Below, piece after piece: positions 1 through 8,830 of a stretch of 40,196 nt of DNA. Each line of letters opens with the position of its first letter. Position 1 is the stretch's first letter. The notes under the pieces are model-generated. The model was not told the DNA's origin and made no database searches. It worked only from the letters and a program-made list of their open reading frames with translations. Where the stretch lies: positions 1 to 40,196 of the forward strand of contig NZ_AJQE01000020.1 in NCBI RefSeq assembly GCF_000261685.1. Direction: 5' to 3'. The DNA is from Bradyrhizobium genomosp. I (2014). Lineage in GTDB: Bacteria; Pseudomonadota; Alphaproteobacteria; Rhizobiales; Xanthobacteraceae. Position numbers and translations under genes: made by a program.

Positions 1-852
1 GGTGACGACGAGCGCGACGGCGCCGCCCACCATCGCGAGCACGGTCGGCGACAGCCATGGATAACGCGTGCCGCCCCAGGTCAGCACCAGCATGAAGACA
101 ACTGCGGAGGCCATCAGCAAGACACCGCCGAGCCAGTCGACCTTGCGCTTGCGGTGGAACAACGGGATCTTCTTCATCTTTGGCAGCAGCAGTCCGAGCG
201 CCGCGGCGGCGAGCGGCAAGTTGATCCAGAAAATCATCGACCAATGCAGATGCTCGGCGAACACGCCGCCGATGACCGGACCGAGGATGCCGCCGACCAT
301 CCAGACGCTGGAGAAATAGGCCTGGTACTGGCCGCGCTCGCGCGGGGAGACGACGTCCGAGATCACGGTCTGCACGACAGGCATGATGCCGCCGCCGCCG
401 AGGCCCTGAAGCCCGCGCGCCAGGATCAGCATCGGCATGTTCGGCGCGATCGCGCACAGCACCGAGCCCGCGACGAACAGGCTGAGCGAGATGATGATCA
501 TGACGCGGCGGCCATAGATGTCGCTGAGCGTGCCGAACACCGGCGCGACCGCGGTCGAGGCGAGCAGATAGGCCGTGATCACCCAGGAGAGATTGGAGAC
601 GTCCTGGAACTGGCGCCCGATGGTCGGCAGCGCGGTCGCCACGATGGTCTGGTCGAGCGCGGCGAGGAACATCGTCAGCATCAGGCTGATGACGATGGTG
701 CGGACCTCGTCGGAGGTCAGCGGCACCGGCGGCGCGATGGACGGCGCGTCATCGACGCTCAACACCTCGCTGGGAAGGCGGGAAAGCTCGTCCGCAATGT
801 CGTCAGGCAATGTCTGGACGTCGGCAGCGCTCTGCCGTTCGAATTTGTTCAT
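1..852 (-). CDS. MFS multidrug exporter, DHA2 (EmrB/QacA) type, partial
   Basis: An inner-membrane proton-driven drug exporter is the likely role. Only the first 284 residues are in the window; the C-terminal half lies beyond base 1. Reading the minus strand from the ATG at 852 gives a polar N-terminus of about 55 residues, then a first helix ending in LAALDQTIVATALPTI, which is the DHA2 motif D1/motif 1 region. It continues with a motif A-like LSDIYGRR loop and a GLGGGGIMPVVQ helix close to motif C. At least seven hydrophobic segments are readable. The usual length for the family is 450-550 residues, so about half is missing. The start follows a weak ribosome-binding site and is not certain. 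No partner membrane-fusion gene is visible upstream. The substrate cannot be told from sequence. Confidence 0.88.
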   Translation of the reverse strand, partial: MNKFERQSAADVQTLPDDIADELSRLPSEVLSVDDAPSIAPPVPLTSDEVRTIVISLMLTMFLAALDQTIVATALPTIGRQFQDVSNLSWVITAYLLASTAVAPVFGTLSDIYGRRVMIIISLSLFVAGSVLCAIAPNMPMLILARGLQGLGGGGIMPVVQTVISDVVSPRERGQYQAYFSSVWMVGGILGPVIGGVFAEHLHWSMIFWINLPLAAAALGLLLPKMKKIPLFHRKRKVDWLGGVLLMASAVVFMLVLTWGGTRYPWLSPTVLAMVGGAVALVVT

Positions 853-1175
853 CTCGATCGGAGTTATGTCGCGGCGCAACGCCGCGTAGGATTCGTTCTA
901 TGCATTCCAATGTAGACAGCAAAGTTCTTCCCAGGCAGGCGCCGCGGCGCATGGGTGCATCCCGCCTCGGGGTCATCCCGAACACGTGATCCGTCGAATG
1001 AACGAAACTTCCGCGACGTTGGACCCTCTCTCCATCGTCATGGCCGGGCTTGTCCCGGCCATCCACGATCTTTCGCGCGGTACGGAGAACGTGGATGCCC
1101 GGACAAGCCCCGGGCCTGACCAGTTTGCGGAACGGCTGCGGGCTCGAGAGGACTGATCCTGCCCTGGAAGGCGGA
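853..1175. other. Intergenic region, MFS exporter to UPF0260 gene
   Basis: No gene is supported here. The stretch holds the promoter side of the MFS exporter, a palindromic repeat element at 1044-1113 and the left part of a hairpin that overlaps the end of the UPF0260 gene. Short open frames in it lack ribosome-binding sites and any recognisable domain. Confidence 0.6.
1044..1113. repeat. Palindromic intergenic repeat element
   Basis: Two 24-nt arms, 1044-1067 and 1090-1113, are near-perfect reverse complements. They share the cores GGGCTTGTCC / GGACAAGCCC and CATCCACG / CGTGGATG, separated by 22 nt. Both the arms and the wording resemble short palindromic repeats that I recall being scattered between genes in Bradyrhizobium. 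It lies in a gap facing the 5' end of the MFS exporter and the 3' end of the UPF0260 gene. Function, such as mRNA stability or nucleoid protein binding, is unknown. Confidence 0.65.
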
Positions 1176-1182
1176 TCAGTCC
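1150..1182 (-). terminator. Perfect hairpin spanning a stop codon (possible terminator)
   Basis: GGACTGATCC at 1150-1159 pairs perfectly with GGATCAGTCC at 1173-1182 across a 13-nt loop. The right arm contains the TGA stop (1176-1178) of the minus-strand UPF0260 gene, so the transcript would fold right at its stop codon. No T-run follows, so an intrinsic terminator is only one possibility; a 3'-end stability hairpin is another. Confidence 0.45.
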
Positions 1183-1691
1183 CTTGGGCGTCGCTTCAGA
1201 CGGGCCCGTTTCGGCAGCACGGCCGGCCATTGCACGATGTGGTGCTCGAGCTCCTCGTCCGGGATCTCCTCCTCGCTGCCTTCCACGCGGCCGCGGACGG
1301 AAACGCCGGCCTCATGCACGGTGTTGGGATCGCCCGAAACCAGCGGATGCCACCAATAGAGGTCGCGCCCCTCGGCGACGAGCTTGTAGCCGCAGCTCGG
1401 CGGCAGCCAGTTCAGGGTGCGAACATTGGCCGGGGTCAGGCGGACGCAATCCGGAACCTTGTCGGAGCGATTCGGATAGTCCTTGCAGGCGCAGCTCACC
1501 CCATCGAGCAGCTTGCAGCCGACATGGGTGAAGTAGATCCGCCCGGTATCCTCGTCCTCGAGCTTGTTCAGGCAGCAACGCCCGCAGCCGTCGCACAGGC
1601 TTTCCCATTCGGGCCCCGACATCTCTTCCAACGTCTTGGTTTTCCAGAAGAATTGCTCCTGGCCGGAAGGTCGTTTGGGAGCTGCGGTCAT
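1176..1691 (-). CDS. UPF0260 (YcgN family) cysteine-cluster protein
   Basis: A cytoplasmic protein of 171 residues from the YcgN/UPF0260 family, whose biochemical role is not established; the cysteines suggest bound metal or an Fe-S-like cluster. The signature CDGCGRCC lies at residues 33-40 and further cysteines are at 59, 67, 69 and 82, giving the CxxCxxCC plus CxCx12C layout typical of the family. The conserved aromatic block [11 protein letters not shown] precedes it. I place the start at the second ATG (1691) because the first 16 residues of the family begin close to it; an ATG four codons upstream (1703) is possible. It is a stand-alone gene between an exporter and a peptidoglycan synthase. 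Confidence 0.88.
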   Translation of the reverse strand: MTAAPKRPSGQEQFFWKTKTLEEMSGPEWESLCDGCGRCCLNKLEDEDTGRIYFTHVGCKLLDGVSCACKDYPNRSDKVPDCVRLTPANVRTLNWLPPSCGYKLVAEGRDLYWWHPLVSGDPNTVHEAGVSVRGRVEGSEEEIPDEELEHHIVQWPAVLPKRARLKRRPRD

Positions 1692-1982
1692 GCGCCTCAA
1701 CAAGATTCGAAAGAGCTACGGCGACGTCATCTAGGGCGCGCCGCCGCACGGGTGCAAGCGAGGCCTCCTTGAAGCCCGTAATGACCCGGGGTCAATTAGG
1801 CCTGTTGCTCAAAATCGCGAGCGTGACCATTGGTTTATGGACCCCGCTCGGCTAGAACGAACAGCAAGTCCCTCGGATGCTGGCCGGGCGCCTTGGGTTT
1901 GCCGCAACATTCCCTCAAGACGTCTCGATGCCGCCCCGGCCGGGTGCTTGAACGCTTTCGACGCAGGCCTCAAGGGTTCTAG

Positions 1983-4271
1983 GTGCGCCAGATCATACCA
2001 CCGCATTGGAAGCAGAGGGTCCGGAATTTCTTCCTCGACCTCGATGCGCGCATCGACTCCTCGCTGTTCTCCTCGGCCAAGGGCATCCGCGAGCTCTACG
2101 AGCGCTACTCGACCTTCATGGACCGCTTCTATGTCGGGAGCTGGAAGCGCTGGGTGTTCATCGAGCCGCTGTCGGAGGCCGCGACCCTCGGGCTCGGCGG
2201 CCTGGTCGTGATGCTCACCCTCGCCATCCCCGCCTTCCGCGAGACCGCGGACGAGGACTGGCTGAAGAAGTCCGATCTCGCGGTGACCTTCCTCGACCGT
2301 TACGGCAACCCGATCGGCAGCCGCGGCATCAAGCACAACGACTCGATCCCGCTGGAAGATTTTCCCGATGTCCTGATCAAGGCGACGCTGGCGACCGAAG
2401 ACCGCCGCTTCTACGAGCATTTCGGCATCGACATCGCCGGCACCGCGCGCGCGCTCGTCACCAACGCCCAGGCCGGCGGCGTGCGACAGGGCGGCTCCTC
2501 GATCACCCAGCAACTCGCCAAAAATCTGTTCCTGAGCAACGAGCGCACGATCGAGCGCAAGGTCAACGAAGCCTTCCTCGCGATCTGGCTGGAATGGCGC
2601 CTGACCAAGAACGAGATCCTCAAGCTGTATCTCGACCGCGCCTATATGGGCGGCGGTACGTTCGGCGTCGACGGCGCCGCGCATTTCTATTTCAACAAGT
2701 CGGCGCGCGACGTGACGCTGGCGGAAGCCGCGATGCTCGCCGGCCTGTTCAAGGCGCCGACCAAATATGCGCCTCACATCAACCTGCCCGCCGCCCGCGC
2801 CCGCGCCAACGTCGTGCTCGACAACCTCGTCGATGCCGGCTTCATGACCGAAGGCCAGGTGTTCGGCGCCCGCCGCAACCCGGCCTTCGCGGTCGACCGC
2901 CGCGACGAGGCTTCGCCGAACTATTATCTCGACTACGCCTTCGACGAGATGCGCAAGCTGGTCGACACTTTCCCGAAGTCCTATACTGAGCGCGTCTTCG
3001 TGGTTCGCACCGCGATCGACACCAACGTGCAGAAGGCGGCGGAAGACGCGGTCGAGAACCAGTTGCGCCAGTTCGGCCGCGACTATCACGCGACGCAGGC
3101 CGCGACCGTCGTCGCCGATCTCGACGGCGGCATCCGCGCCATGGTCGGCGGCCGCGACTATGGTGCCAGCCAGTTCAACCGCGCCACCGATGCCTATCGG
3201 CAGCCCGGCTCCTCGTTCAAGCCCTACGTCTACACCACGGCGCTGCTGAACGGTTACACGCCGAATTCGGTCGTGGTCGACGGCCCCGTCTGCATCGGCA
3301 ATTGGTGCCCGCAGAATTATGGCCATTCCTATTCCGGCTCGGTGACGCTGACGCAGGCGATCACGCGCTCGATCAACGTCGTGCCGGTGAAGCTGTCGAT
3401 CGAGATCGGCCGGCGGGATCAGCCGAAGGCGCCGAACCCGGCCAAGATCGGCCGCGCCAAGATCGTCGAGGTCGCGCGCCGCTTCGGTCTCAAGGCGCCG
3501 CTGCCCGACACGCCGTCGCTGCCGATCGGTTCGGACGAAGTCACCGTGCTCGAGCATGCCGTCGCCTACGCGACCTTCCCCAACCGCGGCAAGGCGGTGA
3601 CGCCGCATGCGGTGCTCGAGGTGCGCACCGGCGCCGGCGACCTGGTCTGGCGCTGGGACCGCGACGGGCCGAAGCCGCGCCAGGCGATCCCCGCCTCCGT
3701 TGCCGCCGACATGGCCGGCATGATGAGCCACGTCGTCAGCGAAGGCACCGCGCGCCGCGCCGCGCTCGACGGCATTCCGACCGCGGGCAAGACGGGCACG
3801 ACCAATGCGTATCGCGACGCATGGTTCGTCGGCTACACCGGCAATTTCACCTGCGCGGTCTGGTACGGCAACGACGACTACTCGCCGACCAATCGCATGA
3901 CCGGCGGCTCGCTGCCGGCGCAGACATGGCACGACATCATGCTCGCCGCGCATCAGGGCGTCGAGGTCCGGGAGATCCCCGGCGTCGGCATGGGCCAGAA
4001 GCTGCCGCCGCAGCACGTGGCCAACGCACAGGCCAATGCAGCACCGAAGGTGCTGGAGACCAAGCCGGGTCCGCCGCCGGTGCTGACCAAGCGCGGCGCC
4101 GACATCCTGGTGCGCGTCGAGAAGCTGCTCGACGATGCGGCCAGGACCGCGAATAAATCCGCGGCCGATGACAGCAAGCCGGCCAAGCCGTCTTCGTCGA
4201 CCAGCGCGCTCGCCTTCCCGCAGAACTATGCGGAAGAGGGCCTCAACGCTTCCGCTCCACGCAAGAACTGA
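1983..4271 (+). CDS. PBP1A-type bifunctional peptidoglycan synthase
   Basis: A class A penicillin-binding protein that polymerises lipid II and cross-links the stem peptides at the outer face of the inner membrane. The protein has 762 residues. A short cytoplasmic N-terminus is followed by one membrane helix near residues 70-90. The transglycosylase (GT51) domain carries the catalytic Glu139 in TEDRRFYEHFGID and the QGGSSITQQLAKN motif. The transpeptidase domain shows SxxK with Ser410 and Lys413, SxN at 463-465 and KTG at 603-605. The tail after about residue 680 is Pro/Lys-rich and probably disordered. The start is GTG at 1983, preceded by AAGGG; no earlier in-frame start exists. The next gene begins 9 nt downstream, so this gene probably leads an operon with the DUF1214 and DUF1254 genes. 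Confidence 0.93.
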   Translation: MRQIIPPHWKQRVRNFFLDLDARIDSSLFSSAKGIRELYERYSTFMDRFYVGSWKRWVFIEPLSEAATLGLGGLVVMLTLAIPAFRETADEDWLKKSDLAVTFLDRYGNPIGSRGIKHNDSIPLEDFPDVLIKATLATEDRRFYEHFGIDIAGTARALVTNAQAGGVRQGGSSITQQLAKNLFLSNERTIERKVNEAFLAIWLEWRLTKNEILKLYLDRAYMGGGTFGVDGAAHFYFNKSARDVTLAEAAMLAGLFKAPTKYAPHINLPAARARANVVLDNLVDAGFMTEGQVFGARRNPAFAVDRRDEASPNYYLDYAFDEMRKLVDTFPKSYTERVFVVRTAIDTNVQKAAEDAVENQLRQFGRDYHATQAATVVADLDGGIRAMVGGRDYGASQFNRATDAYRQPGSSFKPYVYTTALLNGYTPNSVVVDGPVCIGNWCPQNYGHSYSGSVTLTQAITRSINVVPVKLSIEIGRRDQPKAPNPAKIGRAKIVEVARRFGLKAPLPDTPSLPIGSDEVTVLEHAVAYATFPNRGKAVTPHAVLEVRTGAGDLVWRWDRDGPKPRQAIPASVAADMAGMMSHVVSEGTARRAALDGIPTAGKTGTTNAYRDAWFVGYTGNFTCAVWYGNDDYSPTNRMTGGSLPAQTWHDIMLAAHQGVEVREIPGVGMGQKLPPQHVANAQANAAPKVLETKPGPPPVLTKRGADILVRVEKLLDDAARTANKSAADDSKPAKPSSSTSALAFPQNYAEEGLNASAPRKN

Positions 4272-4280
4272 TCGAAACCC

Positions 4281-4859
4281 GTGCGGCTGATCCTGATCAC
4301 ATTGACGGCGCTCCTTCTCGCAGGCGTGGTCGGCGTCGGCGCGACCTGGATGACGACGACGCGCGGAACCGAGATCGGCGCGCTGACCATCGGCGCCTGG
4401 ACCGCACGGCCGCGCACCGGCACCGCCGACGTCGATCCCTATTCGCGCGCCACCATCGTGCGCAACGGCGAATTGCCGATCGGCACCGGCGACGGCGTCG
4501 CCTTCACCGCCACCACCGACGACAGGAAGAAGGCGCTCGACGGCCGCTGCGATGTCGTCGTCTCCGGCGTGACGCCGCCGGCGCGGTTCTGGACGCTGAC
4601 GCTCTACGACCGCAAGGGCCATCTCGTCGCCAATTCGCTCGCCCGCTACGGCTTCACCAGCCAGGAGATCGTGCGGCAGTCGGACGGCTCGTTCGAGATC
4701 CGCATCGCCTCGCGCTCGCGCGCCGGCAACTGGCTGCCGACCGGCGGCATCGAGCGCTACGCGCTGATGCTGCGCCTCTACGACACCCCGGTCGGCGTCG
4801 CCACGCGCACCCAGCGCGATGCGCCAATGCCCAGCATCACGACGGCGGGCTGCTCATGA
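4281..4859 (+). CDS. DUF1214 domain protein, membrane anchored
   Basis: A 192-residue protein of unknown function. An N-terminal hydrophobic helix (about residues 2-23) probably anchors or exports it, leaving the DUF1214 domain in the periplasm. The family signature is readable as PARFWTLTLYD in the middle and NWLPTGG with LMLRLYDTP near the C-terminus, the same ending seen in the fused protein at 9821-11254. The start is GTG at 4281, 9 nt after the penicillin-binding protein stop, and the stop overlaps the next start by ATGA. This implies coupled translation with both neighbours. DUF1214 is normally the C-terminal half of DUF1254-DUF1214 proteins, so this is a single-domain form. Confidence 0.85.
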   Translation: MRLILITLTALLLAGVVGVGATWMTTTRGTEIGALTIGAWTARPRTGTADVDPYSRATIVRNGELPIGTGDGVAFTATTDDRKKALDGRCDVVVSGVTPPARFWTLTLYDRKGHLVANSLARYGFTSQEIVRQSDGSFEIRIASRSRAGNWLPTGGIERYALMLRLYDTPVGVATRTQRDAPMPSITTAGCS

Positions 4860-5440
4860 TCCGGCTCATGTTTACCATCATTGCCGGCGTGGTGCTGGGC
4901 CTCGTGGTCCATCTCGTCAGCGTGCTGGCGCTGCCGCGCATCGCGACGCAGGATGCCTATTCGCGGCTGACGCCGATGACGAAGGTGAACGCCGTCACCC
5001 AGCTTCCCCTCGCCGACCCCAGCAGTTCGCCGATGCCGTTCATGGATCCGGCCTTTGCGCTGGCGATCTGCCGCTACGACCTGTCGGGCGGACCGATCAA
5101 GCTGACGGTGCCGGTCAGCCAGGCCTACACCTCGGTGTCGTTCTACACTCGCAACGAGATCGCCTATTACGCCATCAACGACCGCTCGGCCGGCAAGAAG
5201 GTGATCGAGCTCGACCTGATGACCGAAGCGCAGCACAGCGAGCTGCCCGAGGACGAAGAAGTCACCGCGGCCGACCGGCTGATCATCGATTCCCCAAGCA
5301 CGACCGGCCTGATTCTGATGAAGGCGCTCGCCCCCGAGCCCGGCCTGATGCCGCAGGCGCAAGGCTCGCTTGCGGCCGCAACCTGCGCCCCGCAGACCGA
5401 ACCGCCGGCCAAGGCCGAAGCCCCGCGCGGCCGGCGCTGA
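4856..5440 (+). CDS. DUF1254 domain protein, membrane anchored
   Basis: A 194-residue protein of unknown function with an N-terminal hydrophobic helix (about residues 5-27) and a periplasmic DUF1254-like domain. The block FMDPAFALAICRYDLSGG followed by VSFYTRNEIAYYAIND corresponds to the PN(A/S)DT..YS..F.D region and following strand of larger DUF1254 proteins. The C-terminus is Ala/Pro-rich. Its ATG overlaps the DUF1214 stop in an ATGA junction at 4856-4859. With the preceding gene it makes up the two halves of a DUF1254-DUF1214 protein, in the opposite order to the fused form. A physical complex of the two is an inference. Confidence 0.82.
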   Translation: MIRLMFTIIAGVVLGLVVHLVSVLALPRIATQDAYSRLTPMTKVNAVTQLPLADPSSSPMPFMDPAFALAICRYDLSGGPIKLTVPVSQAYTSVSFYTRNEIAYYAINDRSAGKKVIELDLMTEAQHSELPEDEEVTAADRLIIDSPSTTGLILMKALAPEPGLMPQAQGSLAAATCAPQTEPPAKAEAPRGRR

Positions 5441-5877
5441 GCGCGGCCGTTTTGGCGGCGCAGAACAAAAACTGAAAAAACAACCCCATGCACAGTAGCG
5501 GGGGCGTTGAAATCATTGGGCTCTTTGGCCAGCGACAACGAAGCTACCGGAAGCATGCAAGAGCGCCAGGATGCGCTGCGCACGTCGATCACGTGAGGGA
5601 ACACCACATTCGGTCGTGAAGCCCACTCCGGCGCGATATCACCATGGCTCTACGCACGGGCAGGCAACATTGAGGGATGTGCCTCGCCTGGAGCGCGGAC
5701 CGCCTTGCCCCATGGCCCGACCTCAGCGCTCGCTCCTATGATGTCCGCAAGTCCCGACCCATAGCCGTCCCGAGCCACGCGTTGCATTTGCGGCGCAGCA
5801 ATTGCGGCCACGGAGTGCGCCGACTATCAAGACCTGATACCATATCGCCCTGGTCCTCACGCTGCGATGAGGGTCGA
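5441..5877. other. Intergenic region before the ABC binding-protein gene
   Basis: No supported gene. The open frame of the following gene continues upstream to 5677, but that extension has no signal-peptide-compatible start and different composition. The A-rich stretch near 5466-5490 followed by CCCATGCACAGTAGCGG resembles a recurrent Bradyrhizobium intergenic sequence as I recall it; this could not be checked. No convincing terminator was found for the DUF1254 gene. Confidence 0.45.
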
Positions 5878-6858
5878 ATGAAACGGCGTAAGTTCATAGC
5901 GGGCACCGCGGCGCTGCTCATTTCGCCATGCTATTCGCGGGCGCAGGGAAAACGCCGCCGGCTCGGCTTTCTCGCTGTAGGTGATGGCGGTGGGAAAGCG
6001 CTCAATCAAGCCGAGCTTGTGCTTCTTGACACGCTGCGAAGCCTCGGCTGGGTCGAGGGAAAAAATCTCGTCATCGAGTATCGCTTTTCCCATCCCTCGG
6101 ATCGACTGGCGGCGTCTGTCGCCGATCTGATTGCCCTCAGTCCCGATCTGTTTGTCGCCCCCGGTCCGCAAGCGGCCGTAGCGCTGAAGTCGGCAACCAC
6201 CACCATTCCTATCGTATTCGTGAGTGTGGCCGATCCCGTGAAGCTTGGCCTCGTGCAAAGCCTGTCGCGTCCCGAAGGCAACGTGACGGGCCTTTCGACC
6301 ATGGTACCGGATGACTTCCTCGCGAAACGTCTCGAAATCCTTCGAGAACTCGTCCCCGGCGCCTCGAAAATCGCGCTCTTGGTCAATCCGGACAATCCAA
6401 TGCAAAGGCTATATCTCGCGGAAGACGTACCCCGCATAGGCCGGGAGCTCGGCGTGGCCTTGCTGCCGGTCGAGGCAGCCACGGCCGAGGAGCTCGACGT
6501 CGCGTTTGCATCCGCTGCCGCCCAGCACGCCGATGCGATCATCGATTTTGGCGATACGCTCACCTATGTTCAGGCTCCGCGGATTATCGCGCTCGCGGCG
6601 AAATATCGCCTGCCGGCAAACTATCTGTTCCGGCATTATGCTGATGGCGGATTATCGGTGTACGGAGCCGACGCCCGAGACCTGTTCCGCCGTGCGGCGC
6701 ACTACGTGGACAAGATTCTCAAAGGCGCCAGGCCTTCCGAGTTGCCGGTAGAGAGGCCAACCAAATTCGAGCTGATCATCAACATGAAGACTGCCAAAGC
6801 GCTGGGCCTCACCGTGTCGCCCTTACTTCTCGTCCGCGCCGACGAGGTGATCGAATAG
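5878..6858 (+). CDS. ABC transporter substrate-binding protein (TrpX/YckJ-like, PF04392 type)
   Basis: A predicted periplasmic ligand-binding protein of 326 residues. The N-terminus MKRRKFIAGTAALL has a twin-arginine-like RRKFI motif and a hydrophobic stretch ending near the Ala-Gln of SRAQG, so export by Tat or Sec is expected. The mature part contains LGFLAVGDGG, VAPGPQAAVALKSAT, IPIVFVSVADPVKLGLV and LSRPEGNVTGLST, which are the hallmark blocks of the ABC_sub_bind family. The C-terminus is the usual LPVERPTKFELIINMKTAKALGL. I chose ATG 5878, with GAGGG seven bases upstream. No permease or ATPase gene is next to it, which is common for this family in Bradyrhizobium. The ligand is unknown. 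Confidence 0.9.
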   Translation: MKRRKFIAGTAALLISPCYSRAQGKRRRLGFLAVGDGGGKALNQAELVLLDTLRSLGWVEGKNLVIEYRFSHPSDRLAASVADLIALSPDLFVAPGPQAAVALKSATTTIPIVFVSVADPVKLGLVQSLSRPEGNVTGLSTMVPDDFLAKRLEILRELVPGASKIALLVNPDNPMQRLYLAEDVPRIGRELGVALLPVEAATAEELDVAFASAAAQHADAIIDFGDTLTYVQAPRIIALAAKYRLPANYLFRHYADGGLSVYGADARDLFRRAAHYVDKILKGARPSELPVERPTKFELIINMKTAKALGLTVSPLLLVRADEVIE

Positions 6859-6932
6859 CGACGACAATTGCGGAGGTGCAGGAGTCCCTTCATGGCGGAC
6901 GCCGCCCGCCAAAGCTCCCAAGGTCGGACCAC

Positions 6933-7934
6933 CTAGCTTGGTCGCGATTGCGCACGAAACTGTCGTGGCGTAACACCGGAAATCCGACGGAAGGCGCGAG
7001 TAAAGTGGGCCGGATCAGCGTAGCCCGAGGAGAAAGCGATCTCGATAATCTTGGAATCCGTGTCACGCAAAAGCCTGCCGGCATTCTCGAAGCGGATCGT
7101 ATCGATCAGATCCGAGTACGTGAGACCGGCGTACGCGAGCTTGCGTTGCAAGCTCCTCGTGCTGGCGCCCGCCATCTCCGCGATTTCAGCAAGGGTTGGA
7201 AGTCCTTGATCCAGGTAAGCCGGCAACATCAACTTGAGCGTTGCGATGATATCGTGATCTGACGGACCAACCCCGCCATCTTGCGAAGAAACCACGTTTC
7301 CCCTTGCACGATTGCGAAGGCTGAGGAGCGCGATCGGCACATCGATCCACGAAGACTCCTGACCGGACAGGAAGCGCGTGCTTGGCCAGAATGATTGACA
7401 CGCAAGGCTCGGCGTATGGCGCGCTTCAAAGGCGATCGTTGCCGGAGCCCAATCCGGTCCGGCAAATTGCTGGACGATGTATATGGGGAAGATATTCTGA
7501 AGCCATTGTGAATGCTCGAGATGCAACAGTCCTTTTGTTCCGGTGAGCCTGCTGCAAAATCTCACGTGATCGTCGTAGCGCTCGATCCAGTTGCTCAAGT
7601 TCGAGTCCTCGATCGAGGCCCATTTGCAAGCCTGTTGCAATGCGACCAACAGCGTTGGGGAATGGCCGATCAGGGTCCGGGTTTTCTCGCTCAGGTGACA
7701 ATAGTGCAGACGTCGAGAAGCGTGGTATCCGAAATCCGTGATGCCTTGTGATCTGCTGGCGATTTCTGCGAAGTCGATTGCTTGCAGTATCGGAACGTAG
7801 TGATTGGCCTTTTCTTCCAACGATGGGGGGAGACGAGTTCTTTCCAGGAGCGAACCCGCGGCTGCGCCCATTTCTCTAAGGATATCAGCGAAGGGCATGA
7901 GGAATTGGCAACGCGTCAGATGAATTGTTGCCAT
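6933..7934 (-). CDS. AraC-family transcriptional regulator (full length)
   Basis: A 333-residue DNA-binding regulator. The N-terminal 230 residues resemble the AraC-like ligand-binding region of the OruR/ArgR-type subgroup, with FADILREMGAAAGSLLER and FGYHASRRL. The C-terminal 90 residues carry both helix-turn-helix units: LAEIAEMAGASTRSLQRKL and IIEIAFSSGYADPAHFTRAF, followed by GVTPRQFR. The start at 7934 follows a strong GAGGGGGG ribosome-binding site eight bases upstream; a longer frame to 8078 lacks one. It is transcribed away from the 8324 regulator and the DUF1254 gene cluster. A role in controlling that cluster is plausible but unproven; the effector is unknown. Confidence 0.9.
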   Translation of the reverse strand: MATIHLTRCQFLMPFADILREMGAAAGSLLERTRLPPSLEEKANHYVPILQAIDFAEIASRSQGITDFGYHASRRLHYCHLSEKTRTLIGHSPTLLVALQQACKWASIEDSNLSNWIERYDDHVRFCSRLTGTKGLLHLEHSQWLQNIFPIYIVQQFAGPDWAPATIAFEARHTPSLACQSFWPSTRFLSGQESSWIDVPIALLSLRNRARGNVVSSQDGGVGPSDHDIIATLKLMLPAYLDQGLPTLAEIAEMAGASTRSLQRKLAYAGLTYSDLIDTIRFENAGRLLRDTDSKIIEIAFSSGYADPAHFTRAFRRISGVTPRQFRAQSRPS

Positions 7935-8323
7935 CGGTGCGCCCCCCTCAATCGTAGCCGGATGCTGGGTTGGAATTGCGCCGTGATCCCGCAGCGATCG
8001 CCTGCGTCGAGCAGCAAAGCCGCTCCTTCGCGCCGGGTTGCCGGCTTCTTTGGCGCCAAATGGCCAGACGGCCAACAACTTGCTGCATAGGCTTACATGA
8101 AATCAAGACGACGAAAGATGTTCAGCTTCTCGTGCTGCATTCTCATGAACCCTGTCGCCAGCTTCGCAGCATTGCACGCGCGCGACAACTGTCGTGCGAG
8201 GGCCGCCAGGTGACGAAAGGCAATGTTTGACAAGCCGCGGTTTACCCGGGGTAGACAGCCAGAAGGGGGCCCGGAAGCGAAGGTTTTCTCCAGAGGGAGC
8301 ATAGGCTTCGTGCCTCATACCAG
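7935..8323. other. Divergent intergenic region between two AraC-type genes
   Basis: This 389-bp gap must contain promoters for both AraC-type genes. No convincing inverted repeat, terminator or coding segment stands out. The sequence is somewhat less GC-rich than its neighbours. Short open frames across it have no domain or ribosome-binding site. Confidence 0.5.
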
Positions 8324-8710
8324 ATGAGAGCTGTCCGTTTGCCGTCATCCGACGCTGTCCGCGCGGCCATTGTCGCGTCGCTGCGACACGGTGACGCAAC
8401 TCTAAATGGTACGGCTCGGATATGCAAGATCAGTACGCGGACGTTGCAGCGTCATCTCGGCCGCATGGGCACCAGCCACAGCGCGATGCTTGCAGAGGTT
8501 CGCTTGAACATCGCGTGCCGACTCCTCGCGGGTTCGAGCAAGCCCCTGTCCGATATCGCAAAATTCCTCGGCTATGCCAATGCAAGCAGCTTCAGCCGCA
8601 TTTTCGTGCGTTTGATGAACGTTCAGCCGATCGTCTATAGACAGCAGCAACTTGCGGGCAAGCGACAACGGGCAGGCCATCGCAGACGCGCTCGCGCGAT
8701 TGACGGCTGA
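8324..8710 (+). CDS. Short AraC-type DNA-binding protein lacking a sensor domain
   Basis: A 128-residue protein made almost only of an AraC-type DNA-binding domain. The first helix-turn-helix is at about residues 26-46 (NGTARICKISTRTLQRHL) and the second at about 74-96 (LSDIAKFLGYANASSFSRIF). A basic tail follows. The N-terminal sensing domain of typical AraC proteins (total about 300 residues) is missing, and the upstream 240 bp does not encode it in any frame that I can recognise. The start has no clear ribosome-binding site. It may be a functional stand-alone DNA-binding protein or the remains of a longer regulator. It points toward the secreted-protein/DUF1254 cluster, which starts 120 bp downstream. 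Confidence 0.7.
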   Translation: MRAVRLPSSDAVRAAIVASLRHGDATLNGTARICKISTRTLQRHLGRMGTSHSAMLAEVRLNIACRLLAGSSKPLSDIAKFLGYANASSFSRIFVRLMNVQPIVYRQQQLAGKRQRAGHRRRARAIDG

Positions 8711-8830
8711 GGTCATCAGCGACGATTGGCGCGAAATGGCAAGACGCTCGATCTGAATTGGCGCCAAATGCGCAGCGAAACGACCGTCGGGCCTGGACGA
8801 AAGCAATGCCGTCCCATTTCAGGGAGAGAA

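Noticed and set aside
154..915. A 253-codon plus-strand open frame at the left edge
   Set aside because: The minus strand encodes a clear MFS exporter here; the plus-strand frame is Asp/Arg/His-rich shadow.
1809..4622. A 937-codon minus-strand open frame
   Set aside because: It is antisense to the penicillin-binding protein gene, has Arg/Asp/Gly-biased composition and no domain. It arises from GC-rich third positions of the real gene.
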